Made by a program: the position numbers and the translations under genes
In this document: piece by piece, positions 15,403 through 23,816 of the stretch
How the letters are laid out: every line of letters starts with the position of its first letter
Position numbering within the stretch: position 1 is the stretch's first letter
Notes under the pieces: generated by a model
Database searches by the model: none
The model's input: the letters and a program-made list of their open reading frames with translations, nothing else
Told to the model about the DNA's origin: nothing
NCBI RefSeq assembly: GCF_003570905.1
Contig: NZ_QXJM01000039.1
Span: 930,001-994,000 of the forward strand
Direction: 5' to 3'
DNA length: 64,000 nucleotides
From: Cohnella faecalis
GTDB lineage: Bacteria; Bacillota; Bacilli; Paenibacillales; Paenibacillaceae

Positions 15403-17760
15403 TCACCCCTCAAGCCGGATGCCGTGCCGCATGGCATCTTCGCGAAGCATCCTCGCCAATGTTTCGCGCAGGTCGATATCCGGTTCGGGGACGGTCGGGA
15501 AAGCGGTAAAATCGCTGTCGCTCGAAGCGCCCCTCGTAAAATCGCCTTGCGCTGCGAACGATTGCGATAGTCCGGATTCCTGCATGCCGTTTAACGACCG
15601 GAAAGCCGGAATACCGCCGGGGCGCCTTATCGTTACGGCCCCTTGTTCGTCGGAAAATCCCGTCATCGTTGTCAGGGTGCCTCCCCGGAATGCCGACCCT
15701 GCCGCAACCGGGAAATTCCCGGGTATAGCGTAATTGGATTGTCCCGTCGCGGACTTGCCGTCGTTGAACGTTCCGGCTTCAAAATGCGACGGAGACACGG
15801 GAAAAGTTCTCGGTACGCCGCTGTCCCTGTTGGACAAATTCGGTTCTGCCGCGCCTTCTTCAGAGAAATGGCTCCAAGCGGGCCGTTCCGATAAGAAAGT
15901 CATTTCGGGAGCCTGCGCTCTGGAAGGCTTCCAGCTTGGCTCATCCGACAAAACCTTCTCCGCTCTGAAGCCTACGCTTCCGGATGAATGATAGCGGTCA
16001 TTGGAAGGAGGCGGAACGTTCGAGCCTGTCTGAGCGGCGGTGAAGCGCTGAAGCTCCCTGTACAGAGAAGAAAGCGGACGATCTTGCACCGTATGTCCGG
16101 ATTCGGCCAAGGAGCTTCCAGTTGGGCTTCCGACGGCTTCGTCGGCTGAACCGGCTATTGCCGACCGTCCTTCCCGTAAGGCTGTTCCCGATAAGGGAGA
16201 CGTTGACGGTTTGGATAAAGCAGCCGCTTCTGACGCAACGTCCGGATCTTTGGACGAATTCGTGTTCTCCGTATCGGATAGAGCCGGATGAAGCGAATCG
16301 CCTTCAGCATAGGCCGTCGTTGTATGATGTAAGGTTTCGGGCGGTTGATCGCCAAAATCTGTCCGGTGCTGTACATTGATTGTGCTTCGGCCGCTGACTG
16401 CGTCCGCTTGCTTCTGCCGGGAGCCGGGCGTTTCCGCAAAAGGTTCCGAACGAAGGGTTTGTCCGACTCCATTCGGAACTGAGCGGGGAGCGGAACCGGC
16501 TCCGAAAAAGCGTCTTTGTTCGTCGGCAGCGTCTTGAGCGTCGCGCAGTACCGCAGAACGACGTCGCAGCGACGGCGCGATAGCTAGCAGCAGCTTGTCG
16601 CGGGCGCTGGAGGCGGATTGCACGGCAACTCTGGTGAGTTCATCCGCTTCCGCCGCGTCACGCGCGGAATTCATTGGAATCCGTTTCGCACGGGCGACAT
16701 CGCGCCCCACATGCAAGGAAAGCTCATCCGCTTCCGTCGCGACTGGCGTGGGACTCTCAGCAATCCGTTCCGAGTAGGCGACATCGCGCCCCACATGCAA
16801 GGAAAGCTCTTTCACTTCCGCCATGCCCCGCTCAGGACTCCGAGCAATCCGTTCCGCGCGGGCGACATCGCGCTCCACACGCAAGGAAAGCTCTTCCGCT
16901 TCCGCCATGCCCCGCTCAGGACTCCGAGCAATCCGTTCCGCGCGGGCGACATCGCGCTCCACACGCAAGGAAAGCTCATCCGCTTCTGCCGCGGGACTCT
17001 CAGCAATCCGTTCCGCGCGGGCGACATCGCGCTCCACACGCAAGGAAAGCTCATCCGCTTCTGCCGCGGGACTCTCAGCAATCCGTTCCGCGCGGGCGAC
17101 ATCGCGCCCCACACGCAAGGAAAGCTCATCCGCTTCCGCCGCGCCCAGCGCGGGGTTCACTGCATTCCGTTCCGCATGGGCCGAATCGCGCGCAAGCTGT
17201 AACAGATGCCCATCCTCGTCCGCCATACCCGGCTCGCGCTTCACCGCATCCGACTCGGCATAAACGGCTTGCCTCGCATTCCCATCGGCATGAACGGCTT
17301 GTCCCGCATCCCGCCGCATACGTGCCGCATCCTGTGCCGATCCGGGCAACACCAGCCCATCCGCCAAGGATTCAGCATCTTGCGAGGATCGAGCCATCTG
17401 TTCGAACTCGAACTCCATCTCCAACGAATTCGCATGAGCAAGCTCATCGCGGAACTCGTCCGAAGAGGAAGCGACAGGCGCATCCGGATCGAATGCATAG
17501 TCTTCCTTCGGGAGCTGGGAGAAGTTCGTATCATGGAAATACGCGTTCGATTCCCCATTTGCCGATGCTGCCGCTTGGCGCGGCTTAACGGCTGACATAG
17601 GCCAGTCCGCCAACAAACTATCGTTCCGCACAGGGTGAACCGGTTCGCCGATGATTTGCCTTCTGCGTTGCTCTCGCTGCGTGGCGCGCACATATACGGT
17701 ATCGAGAAATTGTAGGGCAGCCGCGTTTAAGTGAAAACGGCCCTCAGCTTTCGTTGACAA
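15403..17760 (-). CDS. Repeat-containing 785-residue protein in the tape-measure position
   Basis: The start is a TTG at 17758-17760 with GGGGAGGTGA upstream, overlapping the previous gene by 17 bases. The N-terminal 60 residues are basic and helical. Residues about 200-365 consist of six tandem 25- or 28-residue units with the pattern ADELSLRVERDVARAERIAE; 28-residue copies carry an extra RGM, and 28 equals four heptads. The rest to about residue 740 is Ser/Pro/Gly-rich and probably disordered. The last 35 residues are helical (DIDLRETLARMLREDAMRHG). Unlike known tape measures it has no hydrophobic membrane-spanning segment. Its place between the tube/chaperone genes and the hub genes is where tape measures lie, so it may set tail length. 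Confidence 0.65.
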   Translation of the reverse strand: MSTKAEGRFHLNAAALQFLDTVYVRATQREQRRRQIIGEPVHPVRNDSLLADWPMSAVKPRQAAASANGESNAYFHDTNFSQLPKEDYAFDPDAPVASSSDEFRDELAHANSLEMEFEFEQMARSSQDAESLADGLVLPGSAQDAARMRRDAGQAVHADGNARQAVYAESDAVKREPGMADEDGHLLQLARDSAHAERNAVNPALGAAEADELSLRVGRDVARAERIAESPAAEADELSLRVERDVARAERIAESPAAEADELSLRVERDVARAERIARSPERGMAEAEELSLRVERDVARAERIARSPERGMAEVKELSLHVGRDVAYSERIAESPTPVATEADELSLHVGRDVARAKRIPMNSARDAAEADELTRVAVQSASSARDKLLLAIAPSLRRRSAVLRDAQDAADEQRRFFGAGSAPRSVPNGVGQTLRSEPFAETPGSRQKQADAVSGRSTINVQHRTDFGDQPPETLHHTTTAYAEGDSLHPALSDTENTNSSKDPDVASEAAALSKPSTSPLSGTALREGRSAIAGSADEAVGSPTGSSLAESGHTVQDRPLSSLYRELQRFTAAQTGSNVPPPSNDRYHSSGSVGFRAEKVLSDEPSWKPSRAQAPEMTFLSERPAWSHFSEEGAAEPNLSNRDSGVPRTFPVSPSHFEAGTFNDGKSATGQSNYAIPGNFPVAAGSAFRGGTLTTMTGFSDEQGAVTIRRPGGIPAFRSLNGMQESGLSQSFAAQGDFTRGASSDSDFTAFPTVPEPDIDLRETLARMLREDAMRHGIRLEG

Positions 17761-18691
17761 GGATTGTCGTCACCTCCCCGTCTTCCAATTCCCAGATGCC
17801 GGTATCGCCCAACGGATTTGAGCGCGCCGCGTCGTAACCGCCCTGCGGGTTGTAAGAAGCCGCGGCCGCAGCTTCGGCGGGCATAGCCGAAGGCAATCGG
17901 CTTGCGGCCGGGCCGTCCGCAAGCAAGCCCGATTTCTTCAAGATGCGAACGCCTGCGGACAGTCGCTCCGCAAGCTGCGCATCCAGGCCGAGTACGCGGT
18001 CGGGATACCAGCCGAACGTCCGGCATAGCTGGATTAAATCCAGATCGGGATGGTGCTGTCCGCTGTCCAGACACGCTTGCAGCAGCTCATCGTAGCGAGA
18101 CTCTATGCCGTTCAGTTGATCGAGAAGCTCAAGCACTTTCTCGCCGAACGGCACCGTCCAGCCCGACAGCTCGGAAGGTTGAAGCCGCGTGTCCTCTCCG
18201 GTTCTGACGCATGCGAGAATCATCATTCGCTCGTAGAGCGCCATGTCGACCGCCGCTTGTCCGTTCTCCAATCGGAGCGAACGGCGAAGCACGTCGTTCC
18301 GTTCGCCGAACGTCCAGCTCTGCAGCTTCAAATACACCTGGTTGCCCAGCAGAGCGATGGAGCCATCCGGCTGCTCCTGCTCGCGGAATGCGTAATACTG
18401 GCGCTGCCGCTCAATCAGCTCAAGCGTTCCGGCCAGCAGCCTGTCGCCGTCGAGCGCGGACAAGAGGCGGATGCTGTCGATAGAGAGGCGTTGGTCATTC
18501 TCGTCGCGTGCCGTCACGGCTAACGCTTCCTCAAGCAGCCTTTGGGCATCCACATTGCCATCCGTCCGTGTCGAACGTTCCATGGCATCCTGCCAAGCGA
18601 ACCAGGTCGGCGCTTCAATCCGGTAAGTCGCGTCACCCCACCGGACGACGGAGCGAGCGGGAAGCGTGCTTGCTCCTCTGGCTTTGCTCAT
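17744..18691 (-). CDS. Putative tail assembly chaperone-position protein
   Basis: I cannot assign this 315-residue protein to a family with certainty. It is mostly helical: RSVVRWGDATYRIEAPTWFAW at the start, the central block RSLRLENGQAAVDMALYERMMILACVR, then FGEKVLELLDQLNGIESRYDEL, and IQLCRTFGWYPDRVLGLDAQLAERL. The last 60 residues are Ala/Pro/Gly-rich. The gene follows the tube gene by 3 bases and precedes the tape-measure-position gene, the usual place of the tail assembly chaperone. The family there often pairs such a helical body with a recruiting tail, so a chaperone or a tube-associated protein are both possible. ATG at 18691 follows AGAGGTAGGG. Confidence 0.6.
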   Translation of the reverse strand: MSKARGASTLPARSVVRWGDATYRIEAPTWFAWQDAMERSTRTDGNVDAQRLLEEALAVTARDENDQRLSIDSIRLLSALDGDRLLAGTLELIERQRQYYAFREQEQPDGSIALLGNQVYLKLQSWTFGERNDVLRRSLRLENGQAAVDMALYERMMILACVRTGEDTRLQPSELSGWTVPFGEKVLELLDQLNGIESRYDELLQACLDSGQHHPDLDLIQLCRTFGWYPDRVLGLDAQLAERLSAGVRILKKSGLLADGPAASRLPSAMPAEAAAAASYNPQGGYDAARSNPLGDTGIWELEDGEVTTILVNES

Positions 18692-18694
18692 TCC

Positions 18695-19081
18695 CTACCT
18701 CTCCCTGGTGGCCGAGAATTTATAGATGACTTCCGCTACGCCGCTTGCTTTTAGAGCGAAGCTCTTCTTGTGCATGTAACAATCGTCCAGCGTAATCTCC
18801 TTGGTCATGTCTCCCGTGGAGGCGGTATGCTTCAGCTGGGCAAAAATTTGAAAGGGCGTTTTGTTGATGAACAGCTGATCGAGATCGTCGCTTGCCGAAA
18901 TAACGCGCAAGTAACCTCTGACCTCAGTCATTCCATAGGCTATGCCCATCCGTTCGTCCGAACCGATCGAAGGAAGATCGATGTGAGGCTTGACGGTGCG
19001 GTAAGTAATTTCCTGCAGTCCTTCGATCGCTTTGCCGTTCACGAGTACGTTGCTTTTATCCGCCGTGAGCAAAATCGGCAT
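18695..19081 (-). CDS. Tail tube protein
   Basis: The 128-residue product has the size and pattern of the inner tube subunit of contractile tails (XkdM type): short N-terminal strand NVLVNGKAIEGLQEITYRTV, an extended loop, then KTPFQIFAQLKHTASTGDMTKEITLDDCYM, followed by the closing FALKASGVAEVIYKFSATRER. The last strand-turn-strand (EVIYKFSATRE) matches the way tube subunits close their beta-barrel. It is encoded directly after the sheath gene (50 bases between) with a strong AAAAGGAGG before ATG at 19081. Rings of this protein would form the rod that the sheath drives into a target. Confidence 0.85.
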   Translation of the reverse strand: MPILLTADKSNVLVNGKAIEGLQEITYRTVKPHIDLPSIGSDERMGIAYGMTEVRGYLRVISASDDLDQLFINKTPFQIFAQLKHTASTGDMTKEITLDDCYMHKKSFALKASGVAEVIYKFSATRER

Positions 19082-19131
19082 CGTCGCTTGCCTCCTTTTG
19101 AGAATCGATTCATATGAGATGCGTTGCTAGA

Positions 19132-20556
19132 TTAAGAAGCCTGGACGGTGAGCGTTGCGATAATATAATCGATGGCGCGGACAGGACGAACCGCAGCCGT
19201 AATGCGTACGATTCCTTGCGAGAAGTCGGCCGGCGTCGATGTGACGTCAACGACGAAGGCGGGAAGCTTGCCGTCCGCGCTCTTGACGAGGGCAGACTGG
19301 TTCTCCATGTCGGTAAACGTCTGAATGATCAGCTGTTTCAAAGCAAGGCGCTGCACGTCGGTATTGAGCAAGCCGATAAAACCGGACGCGATATGATTGA
19401 TTTGGCGCACGCACAGGTCGGCGATGCGGGTTACGTTCAGTTGACCGCAGTCCGTCGTAATTCCTTTGACGCAGACGATGCCTTTGTGCGGAAGCTGATC
19501 GATGGCGAATACGCCGGAGGAGACGAGAGTCGTCAGCTCCGATGCCGTGTAGTCCCAGTTAAGGGAGACGACGTTCGGCACCGTCTTGTAGGTCGGCGAC
19601 TCGTAGAAATTCATGCCGGCGACCATTCCGATGACAGAGCCAAGATACCCGGCCGGAGCGGAGAAGACGAATCGTTCGCTGATCAGCGGAGCGATCATCA
19701 GCTGCGCGTTGTCTACGTCCGCACGGTCGTTCAATGCGGATATCGTCTGACCGAAGCCGATGCGAGGGTAATTTTGCGAAGCCATCAATTCGCAATGGGA
19801 TAAAATTTGCGCATAAATTTGCGTGATGTTGTTAATGTTGGACGGGTCGGGGGACAAAGAGGCGGCAACCATGTCGACTTCCTCGATATCCTTCAATCGA
19901 TCCAGCGCGTCTTGGAACGCTTGCACAGAAGCGTCTTTGCCTTTGTTCAGCGTGATCATGCCATTCGCCGTATTCGGCACGACGACTTTCGACCCGGTCA
20001 TAGGCGAAAGCACAATATAACCGCTGGCCGCATTAATAGCGGTGATGAAATAGTTGCTATCGGAAGCCGACGTGCTCAGGTTGCGGTAGGCCTCTACTAG
20101 AGTATTCTCGTCCGGATAGTAGACGGTTACGTCTACGAGCTGCGTGCTGCTGTTCGTTCCAGCTCCTATCTTAGGCGTTGCCTGCACGCTGATCCCGTTC
20201 CCCCACGCTCCTGCGACTTTGGCGGTAACGCCAAGTCCCGTGCCCGCGTTGTCGGCGGTGACAGGGATGGTAGAGTAAGCGGCCAGCGCCGTCGAAGGGT
20301 CGACGGGGGAAATGACGACCTGATTCAAGCCGGCAGAGAATGCTTGCCTCAATTCGGGAATAGAGGCGAGCGTAGCGCTTCCGTAGGCATCGGTTATTTC
20401 CTGAACGCTGCCTACGATAGTGAGTTTTTGCTTGGGAGTATAGTTGCCTACGCATCCCAGAATACCGAGCACGCCGGGAGAATCCATGGGAGTCGGCACG
20501 ACTTCCCTAATAACCTGAATGCTTACGCCAGGTAGTACAGGTAATGCTGAACCCAT
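19132..20556 (-). CDS. Contractile tail sheath protein
   Basis: At 474 residues this has the usual size of a phage or injection-system sheath. It has an N-terminal arm (LPVLPGVSIQVIREV), the domain start SPGVLGILGCVGNYTPKQ with VGSVQEITDAYGS, a variable middle with VDVTVYYPDENTLVEAYRN, and the conserved C-terminal end with GLLNTDVQRLALKQLIIQTF, followed by LPAFVVDVTSTPADFSQGIV and VRPVRAIDYIIATLTVQ. The C-terminal domain forms the core of the sheath and the terminal strand links to the neighbouring subunits. It is the only sheath gene here, unlike Afp/PVC systems, which carry several. ATG at 20556 follows AGAGAGGGTG. Confidence 0.93.
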   Translation of the reverse strand: MGSALPVLPGVSIQVIREVVPTPMDSPGVLGILGCVGNYTPKQKLTIVGSVQEITDAYGSATLASIPELRQAFSAGLNQVVISPVDPSTALAAYSTIPVTADNAGTGLGVTAKVAGAWGNGISVQATPKIGAGTNSSTQLVDVTVYYPDENTLVEAYRNLSTSASDSNYFITAINAASGYIVLSPMTGSKVVVPNTANGMITLNKGKDASVQAFQDALDRLKDIEEVDMVAASLSPDPSNINNITQIYAQILSHCELMASQNYPRIGFGQTISALNDRADVDNAQLMIAPLISERFVFSAPAGYLGSVIGMVAGMNFYESPTYKTVPNVVSLNWDYTASELTTLVSSGVFAIDQLPHKGIVCVKGITTDCGQLNVTRIADLCVRQINHIASGFIGLLNTDVQRLALKQLIIQTFTDMENQSALVKSADGKLPAFVVDVTSTPADFSQGIVRITAAVRPVRAIDYIIATLTVQAS

Positions 20557-20583
20557 TCTTACACACCCTCTCTTGTCAAATTG

Positions 20584-22035
20584 TTATATGGATAGCTTGC
20601 CATGCTGCTGTTCTTGAGGTAAAGACGCCGAATGGCCGAGCCATTTGGCAACAAGATAAACAAGCTGGCTAGCGCTAACCGTTGTGATAGCAGGCAATGG
20701 AAGAGCCGGAAGATGGCCTTCGCGAACGGTCTGAATAACGAAGTAGACGACGGTCGCGCAGACGCTCAGCGCGTATTGGATTCGAGACAGGCTGAGCTTC
20801 CTGTTCTGACCGCGAAGCGAGCCGATCACTCCGCCTTTTTTCCACCAGGCCGCCAGACGGGAGAATAAGGATTCCGCTTGCTTAATAATCCCGGGACCTT
20901 GAGTTCGGAAATCCGAAAGCGCCTTGATCAAGGCGGTGAAAAAAGCGTTTGGATCGGTTTTCTCATTTTTGGCGGCCTGCGCCAAAGCTTCGACATCGTT
21001 GAGCAGCTTAACCCACCCGGGCGGCTCTTTCGCGATAGCTTGCAGCAATTGGTTTGTTCGCTCGTCAATCGCGGTTTGCGCGGTCGAGGCGTAGTTCTGC
21101 AATTGAGCGGGGCTTAGAGATAAGCTGTGAACGGGCATCGGCGCCAAAGTTTCCTGCAGCGCGGCGGACGTCCCGTCCGGCGGCTTCGGCATGCTTGCGT
21201 TCAACGCGGCGACAGCCTTGTCGAGCTGCTGCTGAAATTGGACGAGCGTGATCGTACCGGCCGGCAGGTCGGCAGCGGCCTTCTTAACGGCGTCCAATTG
21301 GGCCTTCACCTCGGAAGGGAGCTGATCTTCGCCGGACTTGGGCGGATGGCTTAACGCGTACGCCTTCAGCTCGTCCAGCGCTCGGTCTATCGGAGCGCCG
21401 AGCTTGCCGAGCTTCCTCCAGTCGACCAGCTTCGAGAGCATTCGGGTTACGCAGGCGGATGCCAGAAGCCAGAAGTGCTGCGGCAGAACGCCTATGCGCC
21501 AGTCCAGACGCGGAACGCTCAGTGCGGCATAGACGGCGGCGGCCGCCGCGATCCACAACAACAATTGAAACCGGCTTAAGCTGGGATGACTTAACGGAGA
21601 CTTGTTCGATCTCCGCCTCCAGCCTTCGTAAACCAGCTGCAAGCCGGCGGCGAACAGCAATACGCCTGAGGCGGCATATAGCCGGGTATTGGCGGGTACC
21701 TGAGCGAGAGTACGGAACTTCTCCGCAGCGGAATTTTCCGTTTTTTTCAGCCATAGTTCAACGGTCGACTCCAGACGCGGAAGCTCTACGCACATTTTGT
21801 CGACATAAACTTTGGGACAATCGACCCGGGACAATGGCTTGTCCGAAGGTTTCACCGCTGTACCCGCGCTAATGGCCGCTCCATCCTCTTTTACGGGATA
21901 GGTCTGCCCGGCGAATGCGACGGGATGCGAGGCTCGGAGAGCCGGCGCAGCCGACCAGGCTCCCAATGCTGCTCCGATAAGAATAAGCAGACTGCCGAAC
22001 CATAGGAAAGCTACCGCATTGTTGCGCAAATCCAA
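20584..22035 (-). CDS. Polytopic membrane protein, first gene of the injection-system operon
   Basis: The 483-residue protein starts with TTG at 22033-22035 behind GGGAGAGA. Residues about 7-28 form one membrane segment (WFGSLLILIGAALGAW), followed by an outside loop with two cysteines (DCPKVYVDKMCVELP). Three more segments lie near residues 118-137, 152-170 and 180-198, and two near the C-terminus (about 410-428 and 436-460, LPAITTVSASQLVYLVAKWL). Between them is a helical, coiled-coil-prone cytoplasmic part of about 210 residues. I know no assigned family. Position and topology suggest a membrane anchor or docking platform for the sheath-tube complex, as with membrane-bound injection systems of cyanobacteria, but this is inference. 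Confidence 0.7.
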   Translation of the reverse strand: MDLRNNAVAFLWFGSLLILIGAALGAWSAAPALRASHPVAFAGQTYPVKEDGAAISAGTAVKPSDKPLSRVDCPKVYVDKMCVELPRLESTVELWLKKTENSAAEKFRTLAQVPANTRLYAASGVLLFAAGLQLVYEGWRRRSNKSPLSHPSLSRFQLLLWIAAAAAVYAALSVPRLDWRIGVLPQHFWLLASACVTRMLSKLVDWRKLGKLGAPIDRALDELKAYALSHPPKSGEDQLPSEVKAQLDAVKKAAADLPAGTITLVQFQQQLDKAVAALNASMPKPPDGTSAALQETLAPMPVHSLSLSPAQLQNYASTAQTAIDERTNQLLQAIAKEPPGWVKLLNDVEALAQAAKNEKTDPNAFFTALIKALSDFRTQGPGIIKQAESLFSRLAAWWKKGGVIGSLRGQNRKLSLSRIQYALSVCATVVYFVIQTVREGHLPALPLPAITTVSASQLVYLVAKWLGHSASLPQEQQHGKLSI

Positions 22036-22340
22036 TCTCTCCCGTCATAGGCTATGAAACGGTGTAAAACTTCTCTGAAGCTTATGCTGATGAGTTATGT
22101 AAGGGGGTAAAAGGGGAAGTGCCGAATTTCTGCAATTTGCGACATAATTCTATTTTTTCGCAAGTAAATACTATGAGAGTATAGCTCATTTGTCCATAAA
22201 TTGGAATGGTTCTCATAGGGATAAACTCATAGAGGGAGCATGATGTACGCAATTTAAAGTCCAAATCGGCCAAAGTGTATTATGATGGATATGAATTCGG
22301 ACAATCGGCTTCTTTTTTAGGAAAGGAGGGGGCGGCACGA
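22036..22340. other. Divergent intergenic region between the injection-system operon and the APH-fold gene
   Basis: Both gene sets must be transcribed out of this 305-base AT-rich stretch. I see no sigma-A promoter on the minus strand that I would defend, so the operon may depend on another sigma factor or an activator. Upstream of 22341 there is only a strong Shine-Dalgarno GAAAGGAGG. Confidence 0.3.
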
Positions 22341-23063
22341 ATGAAATACGGAAAAATAATTGGCGAAGGAAATACGGCAACCGTATATGAATGGGAGGAA
22401 GGTAAAGCGCTTAAGCTTTTCGTTCCGGGCTATCCTCAAGATGCGGCGGAAAGAGAGTTTCACAACGCCAAGGCTATCCATGGAATGAGCTTCGCAAAGC
22501 CCCAAGTCTATGACATGATTGGCTGCGAAGGGCGAACGGGCATCATCTATGATCGAGTGGAGGGCGAATCTCTGCTGGATTGGGTTTTGGGAACAGGCGA
22601 TCTCCAGAGCTGCGCAAAATATATGGCAAAGCTGCATAAGACGATCGTTCAGCACGAAGTTAGCAACGTGCCGGATTACAAATCGTTTTTGAAATCGAAT
22701 CTATTAAACGCGCCATCGGTTCATTTAACGGAACAAGAAGAAGCATTGGAGATTTTGGATACACTAGAGGATGGAGATACGCTTTGTCATGGCGATTTTC
22801 ATCCGGGCAATATATTACTATCCAATGGGCAGACAACGGTAATAGACTTCATGAATGTGTGCCATGGCCATTTTTTGTATGACGTTGCAAGAACGGTATT
22901 TTTGGTGGAATATACACCGGTTCCGGTAGGTGCAGAGGATAGAGAAATGCTTCTGCGATTTAAGAAAACATTGGCAGACTTATATCTTATCGAAATGAAT
23001 GTTACCCGACCAATGATACAAGACTATTTATCCGTGATTATTACGGCTAGAGCGGGTGAATGA
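22341..23063 (+). CDS. APH-fold phosphotransferase
   Basis: The ATG at 22341 follows GAAAGGAGG and gives 240 residues; the longer frame to 22275 is rejected. It has the aminoglycoside-phosphotransferase/choline-kinase fold. The opening IIGEGNTATVYEWEEGKAL is the nucleotide-binding loop with the lysine in ALKLF, then the hinge TGIIYDRVEGESLLDW, the catalytic loop CHGDFHPGNILL (HxDxxxxN), and VIDFMN in place of the DFG metal-binding motif. This fold phosphorylates small molecules or acts on coenzymes; the substrate here is unknown. It is transcribed away from the injection-system operon. Confidence 0.85.
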   Translation: MKYGKIIGEGNTATVYEWEEGKALKLFVPGYPQDAAEREFHNAKAIHGMSFAKPQVYDMIGCEGRTGIIYDRVEGESLLDWVLGTGDLQSCAKYMAKLHKTIVQHEVSNVPDYKSFLKSNLLNAPSVHLTEQEEALEILDTLEDGDTLCHGDFHPGNILLSNGQTTVIDFMNVCHGHFLYDVARTVFLVEYTPVPVGAEDREMLLRFKKTLADLYLIEMNVTRPMIQDYLSVIITARAGE

Positions 23064-23094
23064 ATGCCCCGACGAATCGAAAAGGTCGGAGGTT

Positions 23095-23110
23095 GATAAA
23101 AAGTTGAAAA
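23095..23110 (+). promoter_or_regulatory. 16-bp motif shared with the ABC exporter promoter region
   Basis: GATAAAAAGTTGAAAA occurs here, about 30 bases before the response-regulator start, and again at 25042-25057 before the ABC gene. The identity suggests that the same regulator, perhaps the encoded response regulator, binds both. Confidence 0.45.
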
Positions 23111-23141
23111 ATGAATGATACGCTGTGCCTGAGGTGTTGCT

Positions 23142-23816
23142 ATGTCCCCTAGCATTTTAATCGTTGATGACGAAGTCGATATTCTCAATATGCTCCGCGA
23201 TTACTTTGAACTCACTGGCTATCGTGTCATGACGGCGGCAGGAGGCCGGGAAGCGGTGCGGCAAGCCGAGAAGCAGCCGGATCTTATTCTGCTGGACATC
23301 CATATGCCCGACTTCGACGGGCTGCAGGTTTGCGGGCAAATCCGGCATTTCGTCTCCTGCCCGATTTTATTTCTTACGGCCAGAGTAGAGGACAGCGATA
23401 AAATTAAAGGGTTTGGCGTCGGTGGGGACGATTATATTGTGAAGCCCTTTTCCATTGACGAGCTCGGAGCGCGAGTGGCCGCCCATTTGCGGCGCGAGCG
23501 TCGTCATTACGAATCGTCCAAAGTCAAATTCGACAGCGATCTCGTCATCGATTATTCCGAGCGCTTGCTGTATTTTAGAGGCGAAACGGTGAGCCTGGCC
23601 AAGAAGGAGTTTGGAATCATCGAATTGCTCTCGCAGCATGCCGGACAGATTTTCGACAAGGAACGCATCTACGAGCGCTTATGGGACTTCGACAATGGCG
23701 GCAGCAGCTCAGTCGTTGCGGAACATATACGGCGCATCCGGGCCAAGTTCGCTTCTTCCGGGATGAAGCCTTATATCGAAACTGTCTGGGGAGTGGGGTA
23801 CAAATGGGCCAAATAA
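23142..23816 (+). CDS. OmpR/PhoB-family response regulator
   Basis: The 224-residue protein has a receiver domain in residues about 1-120, with acidic pocket DD near residues 8-9, phospho-acceptor Asp52 (LILLDIHMPDFDG), the switch Thr (LFLTAR) and Lys102 (YIVKPF). Residues about 130-224 form the winged-helix domain (LAKKEFGIIELLSQHAGQIF, then HIRRIRAKF and VWGVGYKW). It is paired with the kinase gene, which overlaps its end by 13 bases. It probably controls the ABC exporter operon downstream and possibly its own gene through the shared 16-bp motif. ATG at 23142 follows GAGGTG. The signal is unknown. Confidence 0.93.
   Translation: MSPSILIVDDEVDILNMLRDYFELTGYRVMTAAGGREAVRQAEKQPDLILLDIHMPDFDGLQVCGQIRHFVSCPILFLTARVEDSDKIKGFGVGGDDYIVKPFSIDELGARVAAHLRRERRHYESSKVKFDSDLVIDYSERLLYFRGETVSLAKKEFGIIELLSQHAGQIFDKERIYERLWDFDNGGSSSVVAEHIRRIRAKFASSGMKPYIETVWGVGYKWAK

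Noticed and set aside
6003..22035. Complete or remnant prophage
   Set aside because: Only tail-type genes are present; there is no head, packaging, integration or lysis gene and no attachment-site repeat that I could find at the borders.
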